From the NCBI GenBank assembly GCA_946221495.1, contig CAMIFA010000022.1:1-42290 (forward strand): a DNA stretch of 42,290 nt, in the 5' to 3' direction. Below, in pieces: positions 14,869-22,152 of the stretch. Under the pieces are notes generated by a model, which was not told where the DNA came from, did not search any database, and was given only the letters and a program-made list of their open reading frames with translations. Position numbers and translations under genes: made by a program. The stretch comes from an uncultured cyanobacterium. Its GTDB lineage: Bacteria; Cyanobacteriota; Cyanobacteriia; Cyanobacteriales; Chroococcidiopsidaceae. The stretch's first letter is position 1. Each line of letters starts with the position of its first letter.

Positions 14869-17793
14869 ATGGATAAAATAGCCAACGCCCGTTTTATCTA
14901 TACAGATTGGACTATAACCGAGACTGATTTCGATCCTGAGCAGCTACACCATAAAGAAACTGTATTTACTATTGGTAACGGTTATCTAGGAGTTAGGGGT
15001 AGCTTTGAAGAAGGTTATAGCCGTGCCTTAGCAGCGACTTTTATTCACGGAGTCTATAACGATGTTCCGGTTGTATACACGGAACTTGCTAACTGTCCCG
15101 ACTGGCTACCACTAGTAATCAGGGTAGATGGCGATTCCTTTCGCCTTGACTCTGGCACAGTTTTAAGCTACGAACGACAGCTTGATTTGCGATCGGGTGT
15201 CCTCAGCCGCAAAGTACGTTGGCGTAGTCCCAACGGTAAAACGTTAGACCTCAACTTTGAGCGCTTTGCTAGTCAGGCAGATGAAAACGTGGTGGCGCTA
15301 CGCTGTCAGTTAACACCAGTTGATTTTGATGGTGTTATTCAAATTCAAGGTAGTATTAACGGCTATCCGGAAAATCAAGGTTTCAACCATTGGGAATTAC
15401 TCGCTCAAGGTGATTCCCGATTCTCCAGCAGAGTTGGGGAACGCGGGATTTGGTTGCACGTCCGCACCCGCAATTCTCGGATTGAATTGGGCATGGCTGC
15501 TGTACTCAAGTTGTCTGGAGTTGAGGCGGCATTGGAATTTACGAGTATTCCAGGCTATCCGACTTTAGAAGCAACATTTTCAGCTACGGCAGGACAAACT
15601 GTGACGCTGGAAAAACTGGTAACAGTCTTTACTTCCCGCGACGTAAAAGCTCCCGCCCAAGCAGCCAAAGATAAATTAGCGCAATTGCCTACTTACGGAG
15701 CGCTACTTGATGCCCACCAGCAGGTATGGGCAGAAGTGTGGGATAAAAGCGATATTACAATCGAGGGCGATACTAAAGCTCAACTGGCTGTGCGTTACAA
15801 CCTGTTTCAGCTGCTGATTGCTGCGCCGCGTCATGATGACAAAGTAAGCATTCCGGCTAAAACTCTGTCTGGCTTCGGCTATCGCGGTCATGTATTCTGG
15901 GATACAGAAATTTTTATTCTGCCATTTTTTACTTTTACACAACCAGCGATCGCCCGCAATCTACTGTCTTACCGCTACCACACGCTAAATGGAGCGCGAC
16001 GCAAGGCAGTTCATTACGGCTACAAAGGGGCAATGTTTGCCTGGGAAAGTGCTGACACAGGCGATGAAGTCACACCTCGGTGGGCGCTGCCTAACGATCC
16101 TTATGCTGACGACGTGCGGATTTGGGTACGCGATCGCGAAATTCACATTAGCGCTGATATTGTCTACGCTGTTTGGTACTACTGGCTGGCTACTTGTGAT
16201 GCGGAGTGGCTGCGGGACTACGGCGCTGAGATAATTTTGGAAACGGCAATTTTCTGGATGAGTCGCGTCGAATGGGACAACAGAGAAGAACGGTATGAAA
16301 TTCGCAATGTAATTGGCGCGGATGAATACCACGAGTACGTCAGTAACAATGCTTTCACAAATCGATTAGTGCAATGGCATCTAGAAAAGGCACTCGTAGT
16401 CTATGACTGGCTGCACGAAAATTACCCCCAAAGAGCCGCCCAACTAGAACAGCAACTGCAATTAACTCCAAAGCAGCGATCGCGCTGGCAAGATATTGTT
16501 AATAATCTGTGGATTCCCTACGATCCGGCAACTGGACTGATTGAGCAGTATGAGGGATTTTTTAACCTAGAAGATATTAATCTGGCTGATTACGAACCGC
16601 GCACTAAGTCGATGCAAGCTATTTTGGGCATCGACGGCGCTGACAAGCGGCAAGTGCTGAAACAACCAGATGTATTAATGCTTTTGTATCTGATGCGGGA
16701 AGCACAAGAATTTCCCTACAACGAAGCAACACTAAAGCAAAATTGGGACTACTACGCACCGCGTACAGATATTACTTATGGCTCGTCCCTTGGTCCGGCA
16801 ATTCATGCGATTTTAGCTTCGGATTTAGACAAAACAGAGGAAGCTTATCAGTATTTTACTCAAGCAGCATTGGTAGACTTGGAAGATACCAGAGGCAATG
16901 CTGCTGATGGAATTCACGGGGCTTCTGCTGGCGGTATCTGGCAGGCAGTGGTTTTCGGGTTCGGCGGTTTCCAAATTACGCAATCTGGACCAGTAGCAAA
17001 TCCCCACTTACCCCCTGGTTGGACGCGCTTGAAGTTTAAAATACACTGGCGCGATCGTTGGCATGAGTTCGATTTAAGCCCAGATGCTAGTAGAGAACAA
17101 ATAACAGTGAAGGACATTAACAACCCTCAATCCTTAAATATTCAGGGATTCATTTTCGATCTAGATGGTGTTTTAACAGATACAGCAGAATTCCACTACC
17201 AAGCTTGGCAGAAACTAGCAGATGAAGAAGGATTACCTTTTAATCGGCAGGCTAACGAAGCGCTACTCGGTTTGTCGCGGCGGGAATCGCTAATGCAGAT
17301 TCTTAAAGAGCGGCAGTTTTCGGAAGCAAAAATTCAAGAAATGATGGAGCGCAAGAACCACTATTATGTAGAGTCGATCCAAAACATCACGTCAGAGGAA
17401 GTGTTGCCAGGAGCGATTGCTTTGTTGGCTGAACTGCGGCAAGTGGGGATTAAGATTGCTATTGGTTCAGGCAGTAAAAATGCCCAAACGGTAGTGGAGA
17501 AACTTGGTATTGGCGATCGTGTAGATGCGATCGCCGACGGCTACAGTGTTCAAAATTCCAAGCCAGCACCAGATTTATTTTTGTTTGCAGCCAAGCAGCT
17601 AGGACTTGAACCAAAACAGTGTGTAGTTGTAGAGGATGCAGCAGCAGGCATTGAGGCGGCGATCGCTGCGGGTATGTGGGCAGTAGGGCTTGGTTCCCCT
17701 GAGCGACTGAGTGCAGCTGACGTTGTTCTGCCTAGTCTAGAAGGAGTAACTTGGACAGACCTGCGTAATAAATTATTAGCAGTCATTAGTTAA
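14869..17793 (+). CDS. GH65 disaccharide phosphorylase fused to beta-phosphoglucomutase
   Basis: A 974-residue two-enzyme protein. Residues 1 to about 745 are a GH65 phosphorylase: HKETVFTIGNGYLGVRGSFEEG at the start (typical GH65), KTLSGFGYRGHVFWDTEIF, and the general acid in GADEYHEYV (E486), followed by a phosphate-loop-like YGSSLGPAIHA and HGASAGG. Residues about 758-974 are a HAD beta-phosphoglucomutase: FDLDGVLTDTAEF with nucleophile D764 and acid/base D766, IAIGSGSKNA, and VVVEDAAAGIEAA. Phosphorolysis of an alpha-diglucoside would give glucose and beta-glucose-1-phosphate, and the second domain converts the latter to glucose-6-phosphate. The substrate (trehalose, maltose, kojibiose, nigerose) cannot be assigned by eye. 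Position next to sucrose synthase points to compatible-solute or reserve sugar metabolism. Confidence 0.92.
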   Translation: MDKIANARFIYTDWTITETDFDPEQLHHKETVFTIGNGYLGVRGSFEEGYSRALAATFIHGVYNDVPVVYTELANCPDWLPLVIRVDGDSFRLDSGTVLSYERQLDLRSGVLSRKVRWRSPNGKTLDLNFERFASQADENVVALRCQLTPVDFDGVIQIQGSINGYPENQGFNHWELLAQGDSRFSSRVGERGIWLHVRTRNSRIELGMAAVLKLSGVEAALEFTSIPGYPTLEATFSATAGQTVTLEKLVTVFTSRDVKAPAQAAKDKLAQLPTYGALLDAHQQVWAEVWDKSDITIEGDTKAQLAVRYNLFQLLIAAPRHDDKVSIPAKTLSGFGYRGHVFWDTEIFILPFFTFTQPAIARNLLSYRYHTLNGARRKAVHYGYKGAMFAWESADTGDEVTPRWALPNDPYADDVRIWVRDREIHISADIVYAVWYYWLATCDAEWLRDYGAEIILETAIFWMSRVEWDNREERYEIRNVIGADEYHEYVSNNAFTNRLVQWHLEKALVVYDWLHENYPQRAAQLEQQLQLTPKQRSRWQDIVNNLWIPYDPATGLIEQYEGFFNLEDINLADYEPRTKSMQAILGIDGADKRQVLKQPDVLMLLYLMREAQEFPYNEATLKQNWDYYAPRTDITYGSSLGPAIHAILASDLDKTEEAYQYFTQAALVDLEDTRGNAADGIHGASAGGIWQAVVFGFGGFQITQSGPVANPHLPPGWTRLKFKIHWRDRWHEFDLSPDASREQITVKDINNPQSLNIQGFIFDLDGVLTDTAEFHYQAWQKLADEEGLPFNRQANEALLGLSRRESLMQILKERQFSEAKIQEMMERKNHYYVESIQNITSEEVLPGAIALLAELRQVGIKIAIGSGSKNAQTVVEKLGIGDRVDAIADGYSVQNSKPAPDLFLFAAKQLGLEPKQCVVVEDAAAGIEAAIAAGMWAVGLGSPERLSAADVVLPSLEGVTWTDLRNKLLAVIS

Positions 17794-17923
17794 AAGTCAA
17801 AAATTAGAAAATCGCTCTGGCATTTTGGTTAAAGCACTATTATTTAGGGTTGATAAAGGGATCGAGTTAGGAAGACCCCAACAACCTTGCTTAAGGAGTT
17901 TTCTTTAGTTTTGACTCTAGATC

Positions 17924-18706
17924 ATGAAAGATGCACAAAGAAAAAATTGGTACAGCGAAGTAGCAGATGCCTACAACAAAGTAAGACCGCGCTATCCGCA
18001 TAAGCTAATTAATCATGCTGTTCAGTTATCCCAACTTCCCCCTAACGCAATCATTCTGGAAATTGGCTGTGGTCCTGGGACTGCAACTACAGCATTTGCT
18101 CAACTAGGCTTTTCGATGATCTGTCTGGAACCAAGTCAGGAAGCTTGCCAACTAGCGCGGCAAAATTGTGCAACTTATCCAAATGTCGAAATCATTAATA
18201 CCACCTTTGAAGAGTGGCAGCTAGAGGCTAAGAAATTTAATGCCGTTTTGGCAGCAAATTCTTTTCATTGGGTTGCACCTGAGATTGGCTATCCCAAAGC
18301 TGCTACTACCTTAAAAGATAATGGTTCACTAATTTTGCTGTGGAACAAAGAACCTCAACCAAGTTATGAAGTTTACCAAGCGTTGAATGAAGTTTATCAA
18401 GTTCAGCACCCTTCCTTGTCACGCTATGAAGACAAAGAGACTCAGGAAGAGATCCTAAGATGGTTAGGACAAAATATCATCAAATCAGGTCTATTCAAAG
18501 ATTTGATGTACGCTCAATCAGCGTGTGAACTTACCTATAGCATTGATGATTATCTGGCGCTTTTAAGCACTTTGTCACCGTATATCAGGCTAGAGCAGCA
18601 ACAGCGAGATTCTTTGTTTGCAGGTTTGCGGAAAGTCCTAGAAAAGTATGGTAAGAATCTGGAAACCTCATATTTGTCAGCTCTTCACATTGCTAGAAAG
18701 AGCTAA
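17924..18706 (+). CDS. Class I SAM-dependent methyltransferase
   Basis: A 260-residue protein with a Rossmann methyltransferase fold. SAM-binding motif I is ILEIGCGPGTAT (about residues 45-56), followed by the acidic end of strand 2 in MICLEPS and motif IV region AVLAANSFHWV. The N-terminal FYSEVA-like sequence (WYSEVADAYNKVRPRYPHKL) is typical of the Methyltransf_11/25 group. The acceptor is unknown. It begins 130 bases after the GH65 fusion. An AAGGAG lies about 20 bases before the ATG, too far to be a normal site, so the start is moderately certain. It ends only 10 bases from the convergent universal stress gene. Confidence 0.85.
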   Translation: MKDAQRKNWYSEVADAYNKVRPRYPHKLINHAVQLSQLPPNAIILEIGCGPGTATTAFAQLGFSMICLEPSQEACQLARQNCATYPNVEIINTTFEEWQLEAKKFNAVLAANSFHWVAPEIGYPKAATTLKDNGSLILLWNKEPQPSYEVYQALNEVYQVQHPSLSRYEDKETQEEILRWLGQNIIKSGLFKDLMYAQSACELTYSIDDYLALLSTLSPYIRLEQQQRDSLFAGLRKVLEKYGKNLETSYLSALHIARKS

Positions 18707-18716
18707 TTCCTAGTTT

Positions 18717-19265
18717 TTATCTGACGTTGTGATGCTCTGCTGCAATTGATTCTACTTGCTCCGCCCCAGTAGTTGCAGTCGTAGTAGCTGAATTTTGGAC
18801 AGTTAGCACTGAGCAAGGAGCATGATGAAGTACATAATTGCTGACACTACCCATAATCAACTCAGTTAAACCAGAGTGACCCCGCCGTCCCATGATAATT
18901 AGGTCAGCTCCCCAATTACGCGCGATCGCACAAATGGTTTTACCAGGACTACCAGTATTTTGAGTGAATTCTGCTTTTACTCCGGCGGCAGTTGCTTCAT
19001 CTGTACGCGATCGCAGTAACTCTAAACCATACTCTTCCAGCTTCTGCCACTGCTCATGATAAATCTCCAAAGTTCTACTACTCAGCCCTGGATAATATCC
19101 CAGGGTAGGAAATACTAGCATATTCGGGCTACCTTTTTCTTCTAAGGAGAGAACGTGCAGCAACATCAGATTACACCCAGTCGCCTTTGCTAGGGCAAGA
19201 GCTTCATCAAACACACTCTTACCAATTGCGGAAGTATCCATTGCAACCAAAATCTTGTGAAACAT
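18717..19265 (-). CDS. Universal stress protein (UspA family)
   Basis: About 182 residues. I placed the start at the ATG 19265 (MFHKILVAMDTSAIG) because GGGAGGA lies 4 bases upstream; an upstream in-frame start would add 18 poorly conserved residues. It is an ATP-binding type Usp: KILVAMD at the N-terminus and GRRGHSGLTELIMGSVSNYV near the end, which contains the G-2x-G-9x-G-(S/T) pattern. An insertion (EEKGSPNMLVFPTLGYYPG) after strand 2 is common in cyanobacterial members. A close paralogue is at 21586-22113. Role: survival under stress, mechanism unspecified. The tail beyond SVLTVQNS is low complexity. Confidence 0.9.
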   Translation of the reverse strand: MFHKILVAMDTSAIGKSVFDEALALAKATGCNLMLLHVLSLEEKGSPNMLVFPTLGYYPGLSSRTLEIYHEQWQKLEEYGLELLRSRTDEATAAGVKAEFTQNTGSPGKTICAIARNWGADLIIMGRRGHSGLTELIMGSVSNYVLHHAPCSVLTVQNSATTTATTGAEQVESIAAEHHNVR

Positions 19266-19581
19266 ATAATCCTCCCAATATTTTGACGGCTTAGTGCAGT
19301 GCTGAACCAATTCCGACAATACTCAGACTCTTACTTACTCTTGCAAGTGACCCTATCTTTATATTTATGTTTATAGAAGGACAATATGGGGAATTTGTGA
19401 GGAAAGTTCAAATTGGATAAGTTAAAGTGGGCATTGCCCACCTTACAAATAGAGATGCATAAGTCCTAATACCAATATTTTCCCGCAGACTTCAATTCAA
19501 AGTTAGCTGTGCAAAGCGCCCTAAATCTACTAACTAATGTCCGCCTCTTTATTGCGAGGACACCTCTCCTTACGACCTATC
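19266..19581. other. 316-base intergenic region with a GTGGGCA palindrome
   Basis: The region lies between two minus-strand genes. It contains the palindrome GTGGGCA-T-TGCCCAC (19427-19441), a widespread short dispersed repeat, and upstream sequence of the universal stress gene. No T-run follows, so I do not call a terminator. Confidence 0.5.
19270..19276 (-). promoter_or_regulatory. Ribosome binding site fixing the universal stress protein start
   Basis: GGGAGGA on the minus strand, 4 bases from the ATG at 19265. It selects that start over the upstream in-frame start at 19319. Confidence 0.75.
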
Positions 19582-20730
19582 TTACTTAGGTAAAACCTGC
19601 CGCAGTGCGTCTAAAAGCTTATCTACACTTTCTTGACAACTATTAAAGCCCATTAGTCCCACCCGCCAAACTTGACCACTGAGTTCGCCAAGACCACCAC
19701 CAATCTCAATGTTGTATTCAGTGAGTAACCTTCGTGCTATTGCTTTACCGTCTACACCTTCTGGGATGCGGACAGTAGTAAGCGTTGGTAGGCGAAACTC
19801 GCGTTCAACGTGCAAGCCTAGTCCTAAGTCTTCTAACCCCTGCCAGAGATCTTGAGCGTTTTTTTGATGACGCTGCCAGCGATTTGCCAGTCCTTCTTCA
19901 GCGATTAACCGCAGTGCTTCCCGTAGGGCATAGTATAAGTTAATCGGCGCTGTATGGTGATAGGTGCGATCGCTCCCCCAATACTTACCCAGTAACAACA
20001 TATCAAGATACCAGTTCGCAACCTTTGTGCGACGCTGCTGCAACTTTTCCATAGCACGGGGACTGATTGTAAAAGGTGAAGCACCAGGTGGACAACTCAA
20101 ACCTTTCTGGCTACAGCTATAAGCTAAATCTACACCCCATTCATCTAAAAATATCGGCACGCCACCCAAACTTGTTACTGTATCTACCAGCAGCAGACAG
20201 CCGAATTCCCGACACAACTCACCCACCCCTTCCAAAGGTTGACGTGCGCCTGTAGAAGTTTCTGCATGAACTAAAGCGAGAATTGTCGGACGATGCGTTT
20301 CTAAAGCAGTGCGGAGTTCATCTAGCCGGAAAACTTGCCCCCAAGGCTTAGTAATAGTTCGCACATCTGCACCGTATCTGCCCGCCATATCAACAAGACG
20401 ATTGCCAAAGTATCCGGCTACACCGACTAAAACCACATCACCAGGTTCTGTAGCATTGGCAATTGTCGCTTCCATTGCCGCCGTTCCTGTACCGCTCACG
20501 GCAATGGTCAATTGGTTTTGGGTTTGCCATGAGTACCTCAACAGCGACTGAATTTCATCCATAAGTGCCAAGAATGCGGGGTCAAGATGCCCAACCAAAG
20601 GCGTATTCATCGCTTGAAGCACAGTAGGATGAACGTTCGAGGGTCCGGGTCCCAGTAGCAGGCGAGTTGGCACTTCCAGAGGCGCGAGTTGCAGTAAGGA
20701 ACTATTATTAATTGCAAGTGTTTGTGTCAT
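19582..20730 (-). CDS. Alanine/serine-glyoxylate aminotransferase (class V)
   Basis: A 382-residue PLP enzyme of class V. It would transfer the amino group of alanine or serine to glyoxylate, giving glycine, which fits cyanobacterial photorespiratory metabolism. Landmarks: LLLGPGPSNVHPTVLQAMN near the N-terminus, VSGTGTAAMEA for cofactor phosphate binding, LVDTVTSLGG with the PLP-ring aspartate D183, and SCSQKGLSCPPG with the Schiff-base lysine K209. KANWYLD-like sequence (VANWYLDMLLL) and the C-terminal GLGELSGQVWRVGLMG also match the alanine-glyoxylate group. The start ATG at 20730 fits the family length. It stands between the universal stress gene and HicBA with no operon partner close by. 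Confidence 0.9.
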   Translation of the reverse strand: MTQTLAINNSSLLQLAPLEVPTRLLLGPGPSNVHPTVLQAMNTPLVGHLDPAFLALMDEIQSLLRYSWQTQNQLTIAVSGTGTAAMEATIANATEPGDVVLVGVAGYFGNRLVDMAGRYGADVRTITKPWGQVFRLDELRTALETHRPTILALVHAETSTGARQPLEGVGELCREFGCLLLVDTVTSLGGVPIFLDEWGVDLAYSCSQKGLSCPPGASPFTISPRAMEKLQQRRTKVANWYLDMLLLGKYWGSDRTYHHTAPINLYYALREALRLIAEEGLANRWQRHQKNAQDLWQGLEDLGLGLHVEREFRLPTLTTVRIPEGVDGKAIARRLLTEYNIEIGGGLGELSGQVWRVGLMGFNSCQESVDKLLDALRQVLPK

Positions 20731-20903
20731 TATCAGTTTTTAGCTATACGCTTTGATTAAAAGATAACTTAGAGTCTAAAGGCTATTTGGGTGCAAACAA
20801 AATAGATTAGTTGAGCGCTGAAATCTAGCGGTACTACCTGATAAATTGCTGAAAGCGATGACTTGGGTTACAGATTTGATTTGTTAGACCGCGCCCCTCC
20901 AAA

Positions 20904-21116
20904 TCAGAGTGCAGAAACAAACTCGCTTACTGTGAGTCCAGCAGTACGGATGAGGCTACGCAAAGTTCCTTTTGCCACCTCCCGATGATCTGGAACAGAT
21001 AATGTTGCTGTTTCACCTTCTTTCACCAAAATGATGTGGCTACTGCTCTGGCGCGCCACCTGCCAGCCAAAGTTTTCAACTACTTCACGTCCGCTAAGAA
21101 CAGGAACAGATGCCAT
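20904..21116 (-). CDS. hicA: HicA-type mRNA interferase toxin
   Basis: A 70-residue HicA/YcfA-like protein with a double-stranded RNA-binding-like fold. Landmarks: LSGREVVENFGWQVARQSSSH, the catalytic His27 in SSSHIIL, then LSVPDHREVAKGTLRSLIRTAGL, which match the family closely. HicA toxins cleave mRNA and are neutralised by HicB. The gene starts 6 bases after the hicB stop, so hicB precedes hicA. There is no separate ribosome binding site, which suggests translational coupling to hicB. The module looks intact. Confidence 0.92.
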   Translation of the reverse strand: MASVPVLSGREVVENFGWQVARQSSSHIILVKEGETATLSVPDHREVAKGTLRSLIRTAGLTVSEFVSAL

Positions 21117-21122
21117 ACTAAG

Positions 21123-21329
21123 CTACGCTACAACCTCTACTTGGTAAGTCTCTACAGTGAGCGGCAAACCGCGTTCTGCTCGGACTTGAAGGCAGGCAGC
21201 GATCGCATCTTTGATATTCTCGATAGCTTCTTCTCTTGTCTGACCTTGACTGACACACCCAGGAATACTAGGACACTCAACAATCCAAACTCCATCTTCA
21301 TCCCGGTCAAGTGTGACGTTGAACTTCAT
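21123..21329 (-). CDS. hicB: HicB-type antitoxin
   Basis: A 68-residue protein with the HicB partial RNase H-like fold: MKFNVTLDRDEDGVWIVECP, SIPGCVSQGQTREEAIENI and KDAIAACLQ. It lacks the C-terminal HTH or RHH DNA-binding domain present in longer HicB proteins, which is common for short cyanobacterial HicB. It would neutralise the HicA encoded immediately downstream. The ATG at 21329 fits the family N-terminus. Confidence 0.9.
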   Translation of the reverse strand: MKFNVTLDRDEDGVWIVECPSIPGCVSQGQTREEAIENIKDAIAACLQVRAERGLPLTVETYQVEVVA

Positions 21330-21585
21330 AAACTATCGCTAATGAGAGAATTCTAGTTGCTTAATAATACAACCTGCACCCACTTAGCCAAAAAACGACT
21401 ATTCGTAAACTGCACCCTGATAGAGAACTTAGCAGTTTGTTATGCAGCGATTGCTTGAACCAGCCTTTTTATCTTAACTGCTTGCTCTAAGTCAGAATCT
21501 AAAATGTCTTTTTTAAGGCGCTGAATGTCTTACCAGTAACTCCAAGTACCGTAATAACTATTTACCTAGCGGTTTAACACTTTGA

Positions 21586-22113
21586 TTAATTCAAGGTATT
21601 AGCAATATCTGATTTACCTGAGTCACTTTTGCTTCCACCTGGCAGTTGAGGATGCACAACCAAAATTGAGCAGGGAGTGTGGTGGGTAACATAGTTGCTG
21701 ACGCTACCCAGAATTAACTCATTCACCTTGGGGCTGCTTTGATGTCCGATAATGATTAAGTCAGCACCCCAACTACGGGCTAGGTCACAGATCACATAAC
21801 CAGGAGTACCAGGCTGCTGGGTAAATTGAGTATTCACTCCGGCGGCAATTGCTTCATTGGTGCGATCGCGCAGTAAGTTTAGTCCTTGCTCTTTAAATAC
21901 TGCCAGTTGCTCCATATATTGCCTAATCACCTCATCTTCCGAAGTATCCGGGTTAGATAAAGGCATATTTTCTGGATAGCCTGCTTCATAAGGAGACAGG
22001 ACGTGCAGCAGCATTAAGCTTGCCTCAGTTGATGAAGCTAAAGACAGCGCTTGTTCAAAGACATACTTACCTACTTCAGTTGAATCCATTGCAACTAAAA
22101 TTTTGGGAAACAT
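21586..22113 (-). CDS. Universal stress protein (UspA family), second copy
   Basis: A 175-residue ATP-binding type universal stress protein, close paralogue of the one at 18717-19265: both begin MF-KILVAMD, share LMLLHVLS, and both have GS-V-SNYV-HH-PCS(I/V)LVV near the end. The nucleotide pattern is GHQSSPKVNELILGSVSNYV. It starts 39 bases after the PEP synthase stop on the same strand and is probably its operon partner, which suggests joint expression under energy or redox stress. The gap 21330-21585 upstream of HicB contains no gene. Confidence 0.9.
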   Translation of the reverse strand: MFPKILVAMDSTEVGKYVFEQALSLASSTEASLMLLHVLSPYEAGYPENMPLSNPDTSEDEVIRQYMEQLAVFKEQGLNLLRDRTNEAIAAGVNTQFTQQPGTPGYVICDLARSWGADLIIIGHQSSPKVNELILGSVSNYVTHHTPCSILVVHPQLPGGSKSDSGKSDIANTLN

Positions 22114-22152
22114 AATGCTACATCTAGGTACTACTTTGATGCTGTGCCAAAG

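Noticed and set aside
19427..19441. GTGGGCATTGCCCAC palindrome as a terminator for the aminotransferase or stress gene.
   Set aside because: One-base loop, no T-run and wrong position relative to both genes; it is a common short dispersed palindrome.
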